From positions 37,153 to 101,152 of the forward strand of contig JBFWXN010000010.1 of assembly GCA_050187415.1 (NCBI GenBank): a stretch of 64,000 nt of DNA, written 5' to 3'. The notes below the pieces were generated by a model that was not told where the DNA came from, did not search any database, and saw only the letters and a program-made list of their open reading frames with translations. Both the position numbers and the translations under genes were made by a program. The stretch comes from Ga0077555 sp050187415 (GTDB taxonomy: Bacteria > Pseudomonadota > Alphaproteobacteria > Rhizobiales > Hyphomicrobiaceae). Of the stretch, positions 1-9,185 are shown piece by piece (the stretch's first letter is position 1; the number at the start of each line of letters is the position of its first letter).

Positions 1-2
1 AA

Positions 3-992
3 TGCTGGATCGGAGAGCACCACACCGCCCCCTGGGAGCCGCATCCGGCGCCGGACCTGCTCGTCGCCCAGGCGCTGATGCAGACGAAAAATATTCGCAT
101 CGGACCCGGTGGTTTCCTGCTGCCCTACCACCACCCCGCCGAGCTCGCCAACCGTGTCGCGATGCTCGATCATATCTCCGGCGGGAGGCTCAACTTCGGC
201 GTTGCGGCGAGCGGCCTGCCGAGCGACTGGGAGATGTTCAACGTAGACGGCTCCTCAGGCCAGAACCGCGAGATGACGCGGGAGGCGCTCGACATCATCC
301 TGAAACTGTGGAGCGCGACCGAACCTTTCGAGCACGTCGGCCGCTTTTGGACGGTGAAAGCGCCGCCCCTGATGTACGGCTTCCTCAAACCGCACATCAG
401 GCCGATGCAGAACCCGCACCCTCCGATCGGCGTCGCGGGCCTGTCGAAGAGTTCGGACACGCTCAAGCTTGCCGGCGAGCGCGGCTATTGGCCCATGAGC
501 CTCAATCTCAACCCCGCCTATGTCGGCAGCCACTGGGAGGCGGTCGAAATCGGCGCCGAGAAGGCGGGACGCACGCCCAACCGCGGCGATTGGCGGCTGG
601 TACGCGAGGTCTTTGTTGCCGATACCGACGAGGAGGCGATGCGGCTCTCTGTCGGCTCGCACATGGGCCGCATGATGCGGGAGTATTTTCTGAGACTGCT
701 CGCGGAGTTCGATTTCCTGCAATATCTCAAGCACGCGCCGGATGTTGCGGATTCGGACGTCACGCCGGAGTACTGCGCGAGGCACAACTGGATCGTCGGC
801 TCGCCGGCTACGGTTGCGGACAAGATCGCCAAGATCTACGACGAAGTGGGGGGATTCGGGCAATTGCTGGTATTCGGATTTGACTATGTTGAGAGCCCGG
901 AGCCATGGCGCCGCTCCCTCGAGTTGCTCGCGAAGGAGGTCTTGCCGAAAGTGCGCCACCTCGATGCATCTCTGAAAGCCAAATCGGCCTGA
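3..992 (+). CDS. LLM-class flavin-dependent oxidoreductase (5'-truncated by window edge)
   Basis: This is a bacterial luciferase-like monooxygenase expected to use reduced flavin and O2; the substrate cannot be read from sequence. The reading frame is open to the first base of the window, so the N-terminus is missing; an internal ATG at 78 is not the start, because the family hallmark EHH lies upstream of it in the same frame (CWIGEHHTAPWEPHPAPD). Further family signatures are ISGGRLNFGV shortly after and the C-terminal segment with IVGSPATVADKIAKI. Two complete relatives occur in the window (10615-11691 and 29386-30450). It converges on the solute-binding protein gene at 1076. The family is certain, the specific reaction is not. 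Confidence 0.88.
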   Translation, partial: CWIGEHHTAPWEPHPAPDLLVAQALMQTKNIRIGPGGFLLPYHHPAELANRVAMLDHISGGRLNFGVAASGLPSDWEMFNVDGSSGQNREMTREALDIILKLWSATEPFEHVGRFWTVKAPPLMYGFLKPHIRPMQNPHPPIGVAGLSKSSDTLKLAGERGYWPMSLNLNPAYVGSHWEAVEIGAEKAGRTPNRGDWRLVREVFVADTDEEAMRLSVGSHMGRMMREYFLRLLAEFDFLQYLKHAPDVADSDVTPEYCARHNWIVGSPATVADKIAKIYDEVGGFGQLLVFGFDYVESPEPWRRSLELLAKEVLPKVRHLDASLKAKSA

Positions 993-1005
993 CCCGGCAT
1001 GGCTC

Positions 1006-1028
1006 GCCGGCCCATCCATCGGGCCGGC
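1006..1028. terminator. GC-rich hairpin between convergent genes
   Basis: Perfect 8-bp inverted repeat GCCGGCCC / GGGCCGGC with a 7-base loop, in the gap between two convergent genes. It lacks a T-tract on either side, so it is at best a weak bidirectional terminator or an RNA-stabilising hairpin. Confidence 0.4.
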
Positions 1029-1075
1029 CTCACGCGCCGCGAGGTCGCCCGTCGTCTCCGAGGCTCAATCTGCTG

Positions 1076-2953
1076 TCAATTCCCCGCGGAAGCGCCCGGA
1101 TACTTCCACCACGTTTCGAGAGCCATGCCGGAAAGCGGCGCCCGCGTCGGGTGCCTCAGCTCGCTACGCCACGCCACCCACAGTCCCTTCGCATGATACA
1201 GCGGAATCACGTAGTCACCCGACAGCAGCAGGCGATCGAGGGCGCGCACGGCCGAGACGAACGCCGGACGCTCGCGCGCCGCGACCACCGCCTCGATCAA
1301 GGCATCGACGGCCGGCTCCTTGACACCGGCGAAGTTGAGGGCGTTCGGCGCGTCGGCGCTTGCCGAGCCCCAACGGTTGCGCTGCTCGTTTCCCGGTGAG
1401 AGTGACGCCCCCCACGTCCACTGCATCATGTCGAAGTCGAAGGCCTTGAGGCGTGCCCAGCGCTGGGCGCTGTCTGCCACCCGGATGGAAACGTCGATGC
1501 CGATCAATGCCAGGCTGCGGGCGTAGGCCTGGAACAGGCGCTCCTCGCCCCGCTTGGCGGCCATCATCTCGAAGGCGAGCGGCTTTTGGCTCTTCGCGTC
1601 GACCATGCGGCCGTCCTGCTGGACATAGCCGGCCTCTCGCAACAGCTCGATGGCGGCCTTGAGATTGGCACGGTTGCGCCCGCTTCCGTCACTGACGGGG
1701 AGGACGAACGTGCCGTCAAGCGCGCCGGCTTTCAGCTTCGCGGTCCATGGCGCGAGAAGGGCACGCTCTGCGGCGTCCGCGGGCACTCCATGCGACGAAA
1801 GCTCGGAACGGGCAAAGAAGCTTTGAGTCCGCGTGTAGTGGCCGTGAAACAGGTTGCGGTTCACCCATTCGAAATCGAAGGCAAGGATCAAGGCGCGGCG
1901 TACGCGCTGGTCCGCGAACGACGGCCGGCGTGTATTGAAGACAAGGGCGGTCATGCCCGCCGGCCAACCCGTCGGAAGCTCGGCCCGGACGATGCGGCCG
2001 TCGCGGACGCCGGGGAAATCGTAACCCTCGGCCCAACGCCCGGCATCGTCCTCGGAGCGCTCGTCGATCTCGCCGGACTTGAAAGCTTCGAACAGCGTGG
2101 TCTGGTCCCGGAAATAATCGAGCCGGATGCGGTCGACGTTATACCGTCCACGCGCCATCGGGCGGTCGCGGCCCCACCAGTCGCGATTGCGCACGAGCGT
2201 CAGCGAGCGTCCGGGATCGATCTCGCCGACGACATAGGGCCCCGAACCGATAGGCGCCTCGAGACTGGTCTGATCGAATGTATCGGGATTGATCTTATGG
2301 CGCGGCAAGATCGGCATCAGCGCGACGAGCAAGGGCGTTTCGCGATTGCCGTGCTCGGACATCTCGAAGCGCACCACACCGGGCGCGGGACTGGAAGCGT
2401 GCGCCACGGCCGAATAGTGGGCACGATGATAGGGTTGACCTTTTTCCCTGAGAAGTCGCCAGGAGAACAGCACGTCCTCTGCCGTGACGGGCTCGCCGTC
2501 CGAGAACCGCGCCGCGGGATCCAGATGAAACGTGATCGAGCTTCGATCATCCGGCATGTCGACGGACTGCGCCAGATGCGCATAGAGCGTGAAGGGCTCG
2601 TCGGCGGTTCGTGACAACAGGCTCTCGTAGACGTATTCCCTGATGCCCGCCGGTGCGACGCCCTTCAGGATGAACGGATTGAGGCTGTCGTAAGTGCCGA
2701 GCTCGCCAAGCCGCAGCGTGCCGCCCTTGGGCGCGTCCGGATTGACGTAGGGCAGATGCGCAAATCCGCTCGCGAGCGCGGGCACGCCATGCATGGCGAT
2801 ACCGTGCCGCCCCTTCATCGGGGCCTCTGCGCGCACCGCACCCAGTCCCGCCACAAACGCGAGCGCCGCGAGCAAGCTCAACGCCTGCGACCGCCCGATC
2901 TTGCGGCTTGCTCCTGCACGCCATAGTCGCCTTGCGTCATCCATTCCAGCCAT
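1076..2953 (-). CDS. ABC transporter substrate-binding protein, family 5 (YejA/microcin C-type)
   Basis: Periplasmic solute-binding protein of 625 aa, the usual length for the YejA-like branch of SBP family 5, which binds oligopeptides or peptide conjugates for an ABC importer. A basic N-terminus is followed by a hydrophobic stretch (about residues 25-41) ending in AVRAEA, a signal peptide. The mature protein begins with HGIAMHGVPAL and NPDAPKGGTLRLG, typical of YejA relatives; ITFHLDPAARFSDGEPVTAEDV is the conserved SBP_bac_5 core. No permease or ATPase gene is next to it, so it may be an orphan or act with a transporter elsewhere. Start chosen at ATG 2953 behind a strong AGGAGG; ATG 2944 is an alternative. 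It is divergent from the IalB-family gene. Confidence 0.87.
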   Translation of the reverse strand: MAGMDDARRLWRAGASRKIGRSQALSLLAALAFVAGLGAVRAEAPMKGRHGIAMHGVPALASGFAHLPYVNPDAPKGGTLRLGELGTYDSLNPFILKGVAPAGIREYVYESLLSRTADEPFTLYAHLAQSVDMPDDRSSITFHLDPAARFSDGEPVTAEDVLFSWRLLREKGQPYHRAHYSAVAHASSPAPGVVRFEMSEHGNRETPLLVALMPILPRHKINPDTFDQTSLEAPIGSGPYVVGEIDPGRSLTLVRNRDWWGRDRPMARGRYNVDRIRLDYFRDQTTLFEAFKSGEIDERSEDDAGRWAEGYDFPGVRDGRIVRAELPTGWPAGMTALVFNTRRPSFADQRVRRALILAFDFEWVNRNLFHGHYTRTQSFFARSELSSHGVPADAAERALLAPWTAKLKAGALDGTFVLPVSDGSGRNRANLKAAIELLREAGYVQQDGRMVDAKSQKPLAFEMMAAKRGEERLFQAYARSLALIGIDVSIRVADSAQRWARLKAFDFDMMQWTWGASLSPGNEQRNRWGSASADAPNALNFAGVKEPAVDALIEAVVAARERPAFVSAVRALDRLLLSGDYVIPLYHAKGLWVAWRSELRHPTRAPLSGMALETWWKYPGASAGN

Positions 2954-3247
2954 GCTCCTCCTCGGCGTGCAGTGGCAGGGCGGCGTGTCAATTCTTTGCT
3001 CTCATCCATTCCTTTGGAGAGCCATACAAGAAAAAGGCGGTCAATGATGCCGCAGCCCTGCGCTGAGGCCACGGGATTGCCGCAATCCGGCTTTTAGTCG
3101 CCAATGCTGCGGGTCGGCAACGTGATGCGGGACCGACACAGCCTGCCTTTCGACGGCCGCATGTCTGATACATGCGCCATGCGAGAACCAGTTCGATGAC
3201 GGCGGGCCGGCGGGGGTCGGCTACGGCATAACGCTTAAGGGGATATC

Positions 3248-4036
3248 ATGAACGTCACGGCTTCGATGTTCGGGAAAGGAGCGCGTCTCGCCGGAGCGGC
3301 AGGTCTTGCCGCGGCGCTCGCGTTCGGTGTGGGCAGCGCTTCTGCTCAGCAGAAGAAAGGCGAAGCGAAGGGAGCCGCACCTGCCGCTGCCGCGCCAGCC
3401 AACCAGAGTGCCTGGGTCAAGCTCTGCGAGAAGGCGCCGGTCCTCGTCAAGGGCAAGGACGGCAAAGAGGAGCGTGCCGAAAAGGGCATCTGCCTTACTC
3501 ATCACGAGCGCCTCGATGGCAATACCGGAATGGTCCTCGTCTCGGCCGCAATCCGCAAGGTGGAAGGCCAGGACAAAGAGCATCTCATGGTCATGGTGCC
3601 GCTCGGCATGGCGATCCAGCCGGGTCTGCGCGCCAAGATTTACGACAAAGCGATGTGGGACGCGGCCCAAAAGAACGAGAAGGTCGACGACAGCAAGCTC
3701 GAGGTCGTCAAGTTGAACTTCTCGCTGTGCCACCCGGCCGGCTGCACGGCTGAGATCGAACTGTCGCCTGATATCCTGGAGAAGATGAAAGCCGGCTCCG
3801 GCATGATGGTCTTCTCGATCAACGCCAACGGTCAGGTCATCGCGTTCCCGGTTCCGCTCAGTGGCTTCGCTTCTGCGCTGAGCGGTGCTCCGATCGACAA
3901 CGTGAAGTACAGCGAAGCACGCAAAGCGCTGATGCAGCAGATTGCACTGCGCCAGCAGGCGATGGTCGAGGAATATAAGAAGAAGCAGGCTGCCGCAAAG
4001 CCGGGCGACGGCAAGGCGCCGGCGCAGAAGAAGTAA
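3248..4036 (+). CDS. Invasion associated locus B (IalB) family periplasmic protein
   Basis: Secreted 262-aa protein of the IalB family, widespread in Rhizobiales and named after a Bartonella protein linked to erythrocyte invasion; in free-living bacteria the role is unknown. Signal peptide: hydrophobic segment about residues 12-31 ending ASAQQ. An Ala/Lys-rich linker follows, then the IalB domain with four cysteines (WVKLCEKAP, KGICLTHHE, FSLCHPAGC) likely to form two disulfides. The C-terminus is rich in Lys and Gln. An AAGGGG ribosome-binding site lies just before the ATG. The gene is monocistronic, ending in an intrinsic terminator at 4071. Confidence 0.9.
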   Translation: MNVTASMFGKGARLAGAAGLAAALAFGVGSASAQQKKGEAKGAAPAAAAPANQSAWVKLCEKAPVLVKGKDGKEERAEKGICLTHHERLDGNTGMVLVSAAIRKVEGQDKEHLMVMVPLGMAIQPGLRAKIYDKAMWDAAQKNEKVDDSKLEVVKLNFSLCHPAGCTAEIELSPDILEKMKAGSGMMVFSINANGQVIAFPVPLSGFASALSGAPIDNVKYSEARKALMQQIALRQQAMVEEYKKKQAAAKPGDGKAPAQKK

Positions 4037-4070
4037 GCTCGACCGACCCTCCGCAGTGCCGGAAGCATAG

Positions 4071-4106
4071 ACGGCTCCCCGCCATCCACGGGGAGCCGTT
4101 TTCTTT
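4071..4106 (+). terminator. Intrinsic terminator after the IalB-family gene
   Basis: Stem ACGGCTCCCC / GGGGAGCCGT with a 9-base loop, followed by TTTTCTTT. It lies 35 bases after the IalB-family stop codon and in the correct orientation. Confidence 0.85.
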
Positions 4107-4209
4107 GGGACGCCACGAGGTCATCGAGCCGCGCCGCAACCTGCCGAACCGATGCCGGCGATGCCGTGCCGGCATCACGCGGCACGGGGCGTCAATCAGC
4201 CGAAGGTGC

Positions 4210-4593
4210 TCAATGTGCGAGCAGGAACGCCGCCAGATAGCGACCGTCTTCCTTGACGAAAAGCTCCGGCACCTGGGGATGACGCAAGGGTTTACCTGAC
4301 GGATCCGGCAGCAGATTCTGCTCGGATACATAGGCGATGTATTCGGTATCGTCGTTTTCCGCGAGCAGATGATAGTACGGCTGATCCTTCCGCGGCCTGA
4401 TCTCGGCCGGGATCGATTCCCACCATTCTTCCGTGGAATTGAAGGTTGGATCAACGTCGAACACAATCCCGCGGAACGGATAGTACCGGTGGCGCACGAC
4501 GTCGCCGAGACGGAACTTCGCCTTTGGCATTCGCACCCGGGCGGGACTGCGGCGGCTCGCCGACTTTCTTACTGGTTTTTCTGTCCGTGTCAT
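4210..4593 (-). CDS. hspQ: Heat shock protein HspQ (hemimethylated-DNA-binding-like fold)
   Basis: A 127-aa protein of the HspQ/YccV family. In enterobacteria HspQ is a Lon substrate specificity enhancer and affects DnaA stability. Family features: FRLGDVVRHRYYPFRGIVFDVDP near the start in two adjacent blocks, then NSTEEWWESIP, then DQPYYHLL and YVSEQNLLPD. The first 22 residues are basic and unconserved, so the ATG at 4530 (MPKAKFRLGD) would give the usual 105-residue length; neither start has a strong ribosome-binding site. It lies alone on the minus strand, downstream of trpD in the same direction with a 113-base gap. Confidence 0.9.
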   Translation of the reverse strand: MTRTEKPVRKSASRRSPARVRMPKAKFRLGDVVRHRYYPFRGIVFDVDPTFNSTEEWWESIPAEIRPRKDQPYYHLLAENDDTEYIAYVSEQNLLPDPSGKPLRHPQVPELFVKEDGRYLAAFLLAH

Positions 4594-4706
4594 TGAACGA
4601 TCATATCCGTTGCCGGCCGCACACTGTCAATCGCGAGCTTGCCGCCGCGCCATGACGCTGTATGCGCCTCATTTCCTCGCCCGCATCCCGTCGAAACCTC
4701 GATACG

Positions 4707-5726
4707 TCAGCCACGGCTCACGGCGATCAGACGCTCCAGCGCCCGGGATGCCTGCCCGCTCTCGATAGCGCGCGCGGCGATGGCTGCACCTTCGGACAGG
4801 TCCGCCGCTTTGCCCCCCACGATCAGCGCCGCCGCCGAATTCAGCAGCACGATGTCGCGGAACGGCCCGCGCTCGCCGGCAAGCACCGCCCGAATGGCAT
4901 TGGCATTGACCTCGGCATTGCCGCCCTTCAAGTCGGACATCCTGGCAGGCGCGAGACCTGCATCGGCAGGCGTTATGTCGAACGTCTCGACGCGTCCCGC
5001 CTTGACCTCGGCGACATGCGTTGCGCCCGTCGTCGTCAACTCATCGAGACCATCATGGCCATGCACGACCCAGACGTGCTCAGCGCCGAGCCCGTTGAGC
5101 ACGTGGGCAATGAGCTCGACCAGGTCACGGTGGTAGACGCCGACCACCTGCCGGGTCACGCCCGCGGGATTCGAGATCGGTCCCAGCACGTTGAAGAGCG
5201 TGCGTATACCGAGTTCCGCCCGGACCGGAGCCCAATGCTTCATGGCGGGGTGATGCATGGGCGCCCACATGAACCCGACACCCGCCTCGTTGATCGCTCG
5301 CGCCACCGTCGCTGGACCGACATCGAGCTTGACGCCCAACGCTGCGAGAACATCCGATGCACCCGACAGCGACGAGACCGAGCGGTTGCCGTGCTTTGCC
5401 ACCTTGAGGCCCGCGCCCGCCGCGACCAGCGATGCGCAGGTCGACACGTTATACGTCCCCTGGCTGTCACCGCCCGTCCCCACGATGTCGACCGCACCTG
5501 CCGGCGCCTCGACCCGCACCATACGCGCCCGCATCATCTGAGCCGCACCCGTGATCTCGTCCACCGTCTCTCCGCGCACGCGCAGCGCCATCAGGAAGGC
5601 TCCCATCTGAGCCTGCGTGGCGTGCCCGTCCGTCATGATCTCGAGCGCCGCGCGGATTTCGTCCGGGCTCAGCGTCGCGCCTGTCGATACCTTCTGGATC
5701 AAAGCTTTCAGGGTTTGAGACGGCAT
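4707..5726 (-). CDS. trpD: Anthranilate phosphoribosyltransferase TrpD
   Basis: Second enzyme of tryptophan synthesis, transferring the phosphoribosyl group from PRPP to anthranilate in the cytoplasm. At 339 aa it is full length. The PRPP-binding glycine loop GTGGD (83-87) is followed by TYNVST (91-96), and the anthranilate site KHGNRSVSSLSG lies at 111-122. It follows trpG by 106 bases on the same strand, presumably one transcript. In many alphaproteobacteria trpC and then moaC/moeA follow trpD; here hspQ follows, so trpC must be elsewhere. Confidence 0.97.
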   Translation of the reverse strand: MPSQTLKALIQKVSTGATLSPDEIRAALEIMTDGHATQAQMGAFLMALRVRGETVDEITGAAQMMRARMVRVEAPAGAVDIVGTGGDSQGTYNVSTCASLVAAGAGLKVAKHGNRSVSSLSGASDVLAALGVKLDVGPATVARAINEAGVGFMWAPMHHPAMKHWAPVRAELGIRTLFNVLGPISNPAGVTRQVVGVYHRDLVELIAHVLNGLGAEHVWVVHGHDGLDELTTTGATHVAEVKAGRVETFDITPADAGLAPARMSDLKGGNAEVNANAIRAVLAGERGPFRDIVLLNSAAALIVGGKAADLSEGAAIAARAIESGQASRALERLIAVSRG

Positions 5727-5832
5727 TGGCGGACCTGGCTGGTGGGGTGCTTTTGGGGATCTGCCTCTTATGACAGAAGCAGCCCCCCTCCCGGAAGGGG
5801 CACGATCCGGTCAATGTGAGAGCCGCGAATCC

Positions 5833-6447
5833 CTACGCCGCAACGCGGGCAACCGTGCGATTGCGCCGCTGCGGATTGAAGCCGGCAGAGTCGAGAAAAT
5901 TCGCCAGCAGGTCGTGCCCGTGCTCGGACGCGATGCTCTCAGGATGGAATTGCACGCCGTGGACCGGATGAGCGCGATGCCTCAGACCCATGATCAGCCC
6001 GTCGTCGGTCTCGGCAGTCACCTCGAGGCAATCCGGAAGCGATGCCCGCTCGACGATCAGCGAGTGATAGCGCGTCACTTCGATCTGTGTCGGCACGCCG
6101 GCGAAAATGCCCGCGCCGTTGCAACGGATCGTCGACAACTTGCCGTGCATCGGCCGCGGCGCGCGAATGACCTTGCCGCCATAGGCCTGGCCGATCGCCT
6201 GATGCCCCAGGCAAACGCCAAGTATCGGCGTGGTCGACCCAGCTCTGCGGATCAGGCCGAGACAGATGCCGGCTTCATTGGGTGTACACGGCCCAGGTGA
6301 CAGAACAATCGCTTGCGGCTTCAGCGCCAACGCGTCGTCGATCGTGATCTTATCGTTCCGGACCACTTCGGGGACGGTCCCGAGTTCACCGAGGTAGTGC
6401 ACCAGGTTGTAGGTGAAGCTGTCATAGTTATCGATCAGGAGAAGCAT
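5833..6447 (-). CDS. trpG: Anthranilate synthase component II (glutamine amidotransferase) TrpG
   Basis: Class I glutamine amidotransferase subunit that supplies ammonia to TrpE for making anthranilate from chorismate. With the start at ATG 6447 (MLLLIDNYDSFTYN) the protein is 204 aa; an in-frame start at 6504 would add a 19-residue unconserved tail. The catalytic triad is visible as Cys79 in GVCLGHQ and His168/Glu170 in GVQFHPES; the oxyanion block PGPCTPNEAG is at 51-60. trpE is not next to it: the upstream gene is an aldehyde dehydrogenase on the other strand. A pabA role (4-aminobenzoate) cannot be excluded, but linkage to trpD favours trpG. Confidence 0.95.
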   Translation of the reverse strand: MLLLIDNYDSFTYNLVHYLGELGTVPEVVRNDKITIDDALALKPQAIVLSPGPCTPNEAGICLGLIRRAGSTTPILGVCLGHQAIGQAYGGKVIRAPRPMHGKLSTIRCNGAGIFAGVPTQIEVTRYHSLIVERASLPDCLEVTAETDDGLIMGLRHRAHPVHGVQFHPESIASEHGHDLLANFLDSAGFNPQRRNRTVARVAA

Positions 6448-6703
6448 GCGCGGGCGAGCCTTTCGTCCTGCACCGGGCAAATTGCCAAACCGGCACGTCA
6501 TCAAAGTAGCATGTGCCGGACGTTGCCCTCAACTGTGACGCAGACACCGGAGCATCGGCTCGCTTCGGCCGAGGCACGGTCGCCAGCAGCCGATGTCCAA
6601 CGCGCCGATATCTGAACGCTCCCGGGGTTTCGGCAATTGACAGGTTCCATCGGCTGTGGTCGCAGTCAAGCCAGACCCTTCAACTTGTCCGGGAGCCCGC
6701 ATC

Positions 6704-8134
6704 ATGAGCCGCAAGCACGCCTCTGAGTTCTTCATCAACGGCGCGTGGGTGGCACCGACGTCGCCGCGCACGATTGCCGTCATCGATCCCGCAACCGAGG
6801 CCCCGCTCGGAGACGTTGCGCTCGGCACCGCGGCAGACGTCGACAAGGCAGTCGCTGCCGCCCGCGCTGCTTTCGAGAGCTTCGCAGCGACGCCCGTCGA
6901 AGAACGCGCCGCCATGCTCGGGCGCATTTCCGACGTCTACAAGAAGCGCTTTGCCGAGATGGGCCAGACCATCAGCGCCGAGATGGGCGCACCGATCTCG
7001 TTCGCGACCCGCTTCCAGGCCGGCGCCGGCATGGGCCACTTCAGGGTTGCGCGCGACCTGCTCAAGGATTTCCACTTCGTCGAGCGCGAGGGCTCGACCG
7101 AAATCGTGCGCGAGGCGATCGGCGTGGTCGGCATGATCACGCCCTGGAACTGGCCGGCCAATCAGATTTGCTGCAAGGTTGCGGCCGCACTGGCAGCGGG
7201 CTGCACGATGGTGCTGAAGCCCTCCGAGGTCGCCCCCTACTCCGCCCTGCTGATCGCCGAGATCCTCGACGAAGCCGGCGTTCCGAAAGGCGTTTTCAAT
7301 CTTGTCAACGGCGACGCCGAGGTCGGCCAGGCGATCGCCTCCCACCCGGACATCGATTGTGTCTCCTTTACGGGATCGACGCGCGCCGGCATCGACGTCG
7401 CAGTCAAGGCCGCTCCTACGGTCAAACGGGTCGGCCAGGAGCTGGGCGGCAAGTCGGCCAACATCATTCTCGACGACGACGGCTTCGCCAAGGCCGTCAA
7501 GGACGGGGTTTCCCTCTGCTTCCGCAATTCGGGCCAGTCCTGCAATGCGCCGACGCGCATGCTGGTGCCCGCGTCGCGCATGGCCGAGGCGGCCGACATC
7601 GCCAAGGGCGTTGCCGAGAGCCTGAAGGTCGGATCGCCATCGGACCCGGCGACCGAGATGGGACCCGTCGTCTCGGAGGTCCAGTGGAACAAGATCGAGG
7701 CCTTGATCGAAAGCGGCATCAAGGACGGTGCGAAAGTTGCCGCCGGCGGCGCGGGGCGACCGAAGGGTCTCGACAAGGGCTATTACGTGAAACCGACCGT
7801 GTTCGCCGGTGTCACGCCTGACATGACCGTCGCGCGCGAGGAGATTTTCGGGCCGGTGCTCGCGATCATGCCCTACAAGGACGTCGACGACGCCGTCGTG
7901 ATCGCCAACGATCACCCGTTCGGCCTTGCGGCGTATGTCTCCGGCACCGACGTCGCGGCCGCCACCAAGATCGCGCGCCGCCTCAGGGCAGGCATGGTCA
8001 CGGTCAACATGGCGCCGGCCGATCCGAAGGCGCCGTTCGGCGGATACCGCCAATCCGGCAACGGTCGCGAATGGGGCCGTTTCGGTATCGAGGAATACCT
8101 CGAGACGAAGGCGGTCCTCGGCGCTGCCGACTGA
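6704..8134 (+). CDS. Aldehyde dehydrogenase family protein (NAD(P)+-dependent)
   Basis: A 476-aa soluble aldehyde dehydrogenase oxidising an aldehyde to its acid. Key residues: Asn149 in TPWNW, Lys172 in VLKPSE, general base Glu247 in ELGGKSANI, nucleophile Cys280 in NSGQSCNAP, and EEIFGPVLAIMP near the C-terminus. The overall pattern resembles the broad ALDH groups that act on aliphatic or aromatic aldehydes. The start at ATG 6704 follows GGGAG; an upstream in-frame start at 6656 is less likely. The amidohydrolase downstream (91-base gap) may be co-transcribed, which would suggest a catabolic pair, but the substrate is unknown. Confidence 0.93.
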   Translation: MSRKHASEFFINGAWVAPTSPRTIAVIDPATEAPLGDVALGTAADVDKAVAAARAAFESFAATPVEERAAMLGRISDVYKKRFAEMGQTISAEMGAPISFATRFQAGAGMGHFRVARDLLKDFHFVEREGSTEIVREAIGVVGMITPWNWPANQICCKVAAALAAGCTMVLKPSEVAPYSALLIAEILDEAGVPKGVFNLVNGDAEVGQAIASHPDIDCVSFTGSTRAGIDVAVKAAPTVKRVGQELGGKSANIILDDDGFAKAVKDGVSLCFRNSGQSCNAPTRMLVPASRMAEAADIAKGVAESLKVGSPSDPATEMGPVVSEVQWNKIEALIESGIKDGAKVAAGGAGRPKGLDKGYYVKPTVFAGVTPDMTVAREEIFGPVLAIMPYKDVDDAVVIANDHPFGLAAYVSGTDVAAATKIARRLRAGMVTVNMAPADPKAPFGGYRQSGNGREWGRFGIEEYLETKAVLGAAD

Positions 8135-8224
8135 CCGTCACGCGCACGCGGCATTACAGGGGCGGACCGCGACCGATCGTTCGAGCGCCCTCCACGTTGC
8201 GGCTCATGGTCGACGGTGTACGCG

Positions 8225-9160
8225 ATGATAGAGCAATCCGACCTGCCGATCATCGACGCCCACCATCATTTCTGGGACCTCTCGCTGCGCGGCCAACCAT
8301 GGCTCGTCGCCGAGCCGCCGATAGCGTTTCGCTACGGCGACTATGCGGCGATCCGGCGCGATTTCCTGCACGCCGATTATCGGCGCGTCTCGGCCGGGCA
8401 CAACATCGTCGCCACCGTCACCATGGAGGCGGAATGGGACGATCGCCGGCTCGTCGAAGAGACGGCCTGGACGGCCGGGCTCGCGGCATGTGTCCCAGCC
8501 TTACCGATCGCGCACGTCGCCCGCACCTTCCTGCATGAACCCGGCGCTAGCCGTGAAATCGCCCGTCACGCAGCCTATCCGATCGTCAAGGGCATCCGGC
8601 ACAAGCCCGCGGCCGCGCCATCACCCGACCGTATCGAGCGCGGCGCTCCCGGAGGCATGACCGACTCGGCCTGGCGGCAAGGCTACCGCGCCCTCGCGAA
8701 GCACGGCCTGCATTTCGAGTTGCAGGCACCGTGGTGGCACGTCGACGAGTTACTCGATCTCGTCTCGGCGTTTCCCGAGACACCCGTGGTGATCAACCAT
8801 GCGTTCCTGCCCGCCGACCGGAGCGCCGATGGGATCAACGGCTGGCGGTCTGCCATCGCGCGCGCGGCCAAGGCCCCGCAGGTTTCGATAAAGATCTCCG
8901 GACTAGGACTGCCGGGGCGACCATGGTCGCTGTCCGACAACCGCGACATCATCCGCGCTCTTGTCGACACCTTCGGCCCGGACCGGGCCATGTTCGCCTC
9001 GAACTTCCCCGTTGACGGCCTTTGCGGCTCATTCGACACGATCTATTCCGGCTACAAGACCGCCGTCGCCGATTGGTCGCAGCGTGATCGGAGCAAACTT
9101 TTCCACGACACGGCAGCGCGCATCTATAGGCTCGCCATCCCGCCGCTCGGCCAAGCGTGA
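8225..9160 (+). CDS. Amidohydrolase family protein (TIM-barrel metal-dependent hydrolase, COG3618 type)
   Basis: Predicted metal-dependent hydrolase of 311 aa, in the same superfamily as 2-pyrone-4,6-dicarboxylate lactonase and L-fuconolactonase. The N-terminal metal motif is IIDAHHHFWD; later conserved blocks are VVINHAF in the middle and MFASNFPVDG near the C-terminus, where the last catalytic Asp sits. The start is uncertain: ATG 8225 is used here, a GTG at 8216 is also in frame, and neither has a clear ribosome-binding site. It follows the aldehyde dehydrogenase closely and converges on the MFS gene with a gap of only 25 bases. Confidence 0.85.
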   Translation: MIEQSDLPIIDAHHHFWDLSLRGQPWLVAEPPIAFRYGDYAAIRRDFLHADYRRVSAGHNIVATVTMEAEWDDRRLVEETAWTAGLAACVPALPIAHVARTFLHEPGASREIARHAAYPIVKGIRHKPAAAPSPDRIERGAPGGMTDSAWRQGYRALAKHGLHFELQAPWWHVDELLDLVSAFPETPVVINHAFLPADRSADGINGWRSAIARAAKAPQVSIKISGLGLPGRPWSLSDNRDIIRALVDTFGPDRAMFASNFPVDGLCGSFDTIYSGYKTAVADWSQRDRSKLFHDTAARIYRLAIPPLGQA

Positions 9161-9185
9161 GCCTCGAGGCGTCTCAGGCATACCG

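Noticed and set aside
4662..5819. Plus-strand open frame of 385 codons.
   Set aside because: Antisense to trpD, which has complete motifs; the translation is Arg/His/Asp-rich without any domain.
6680..8053. Minus-strand open frame of 457 codons.
   Set aside because: Antisense mirror of the aldehyde dehydrogenase gene, caused by high third-position GC.
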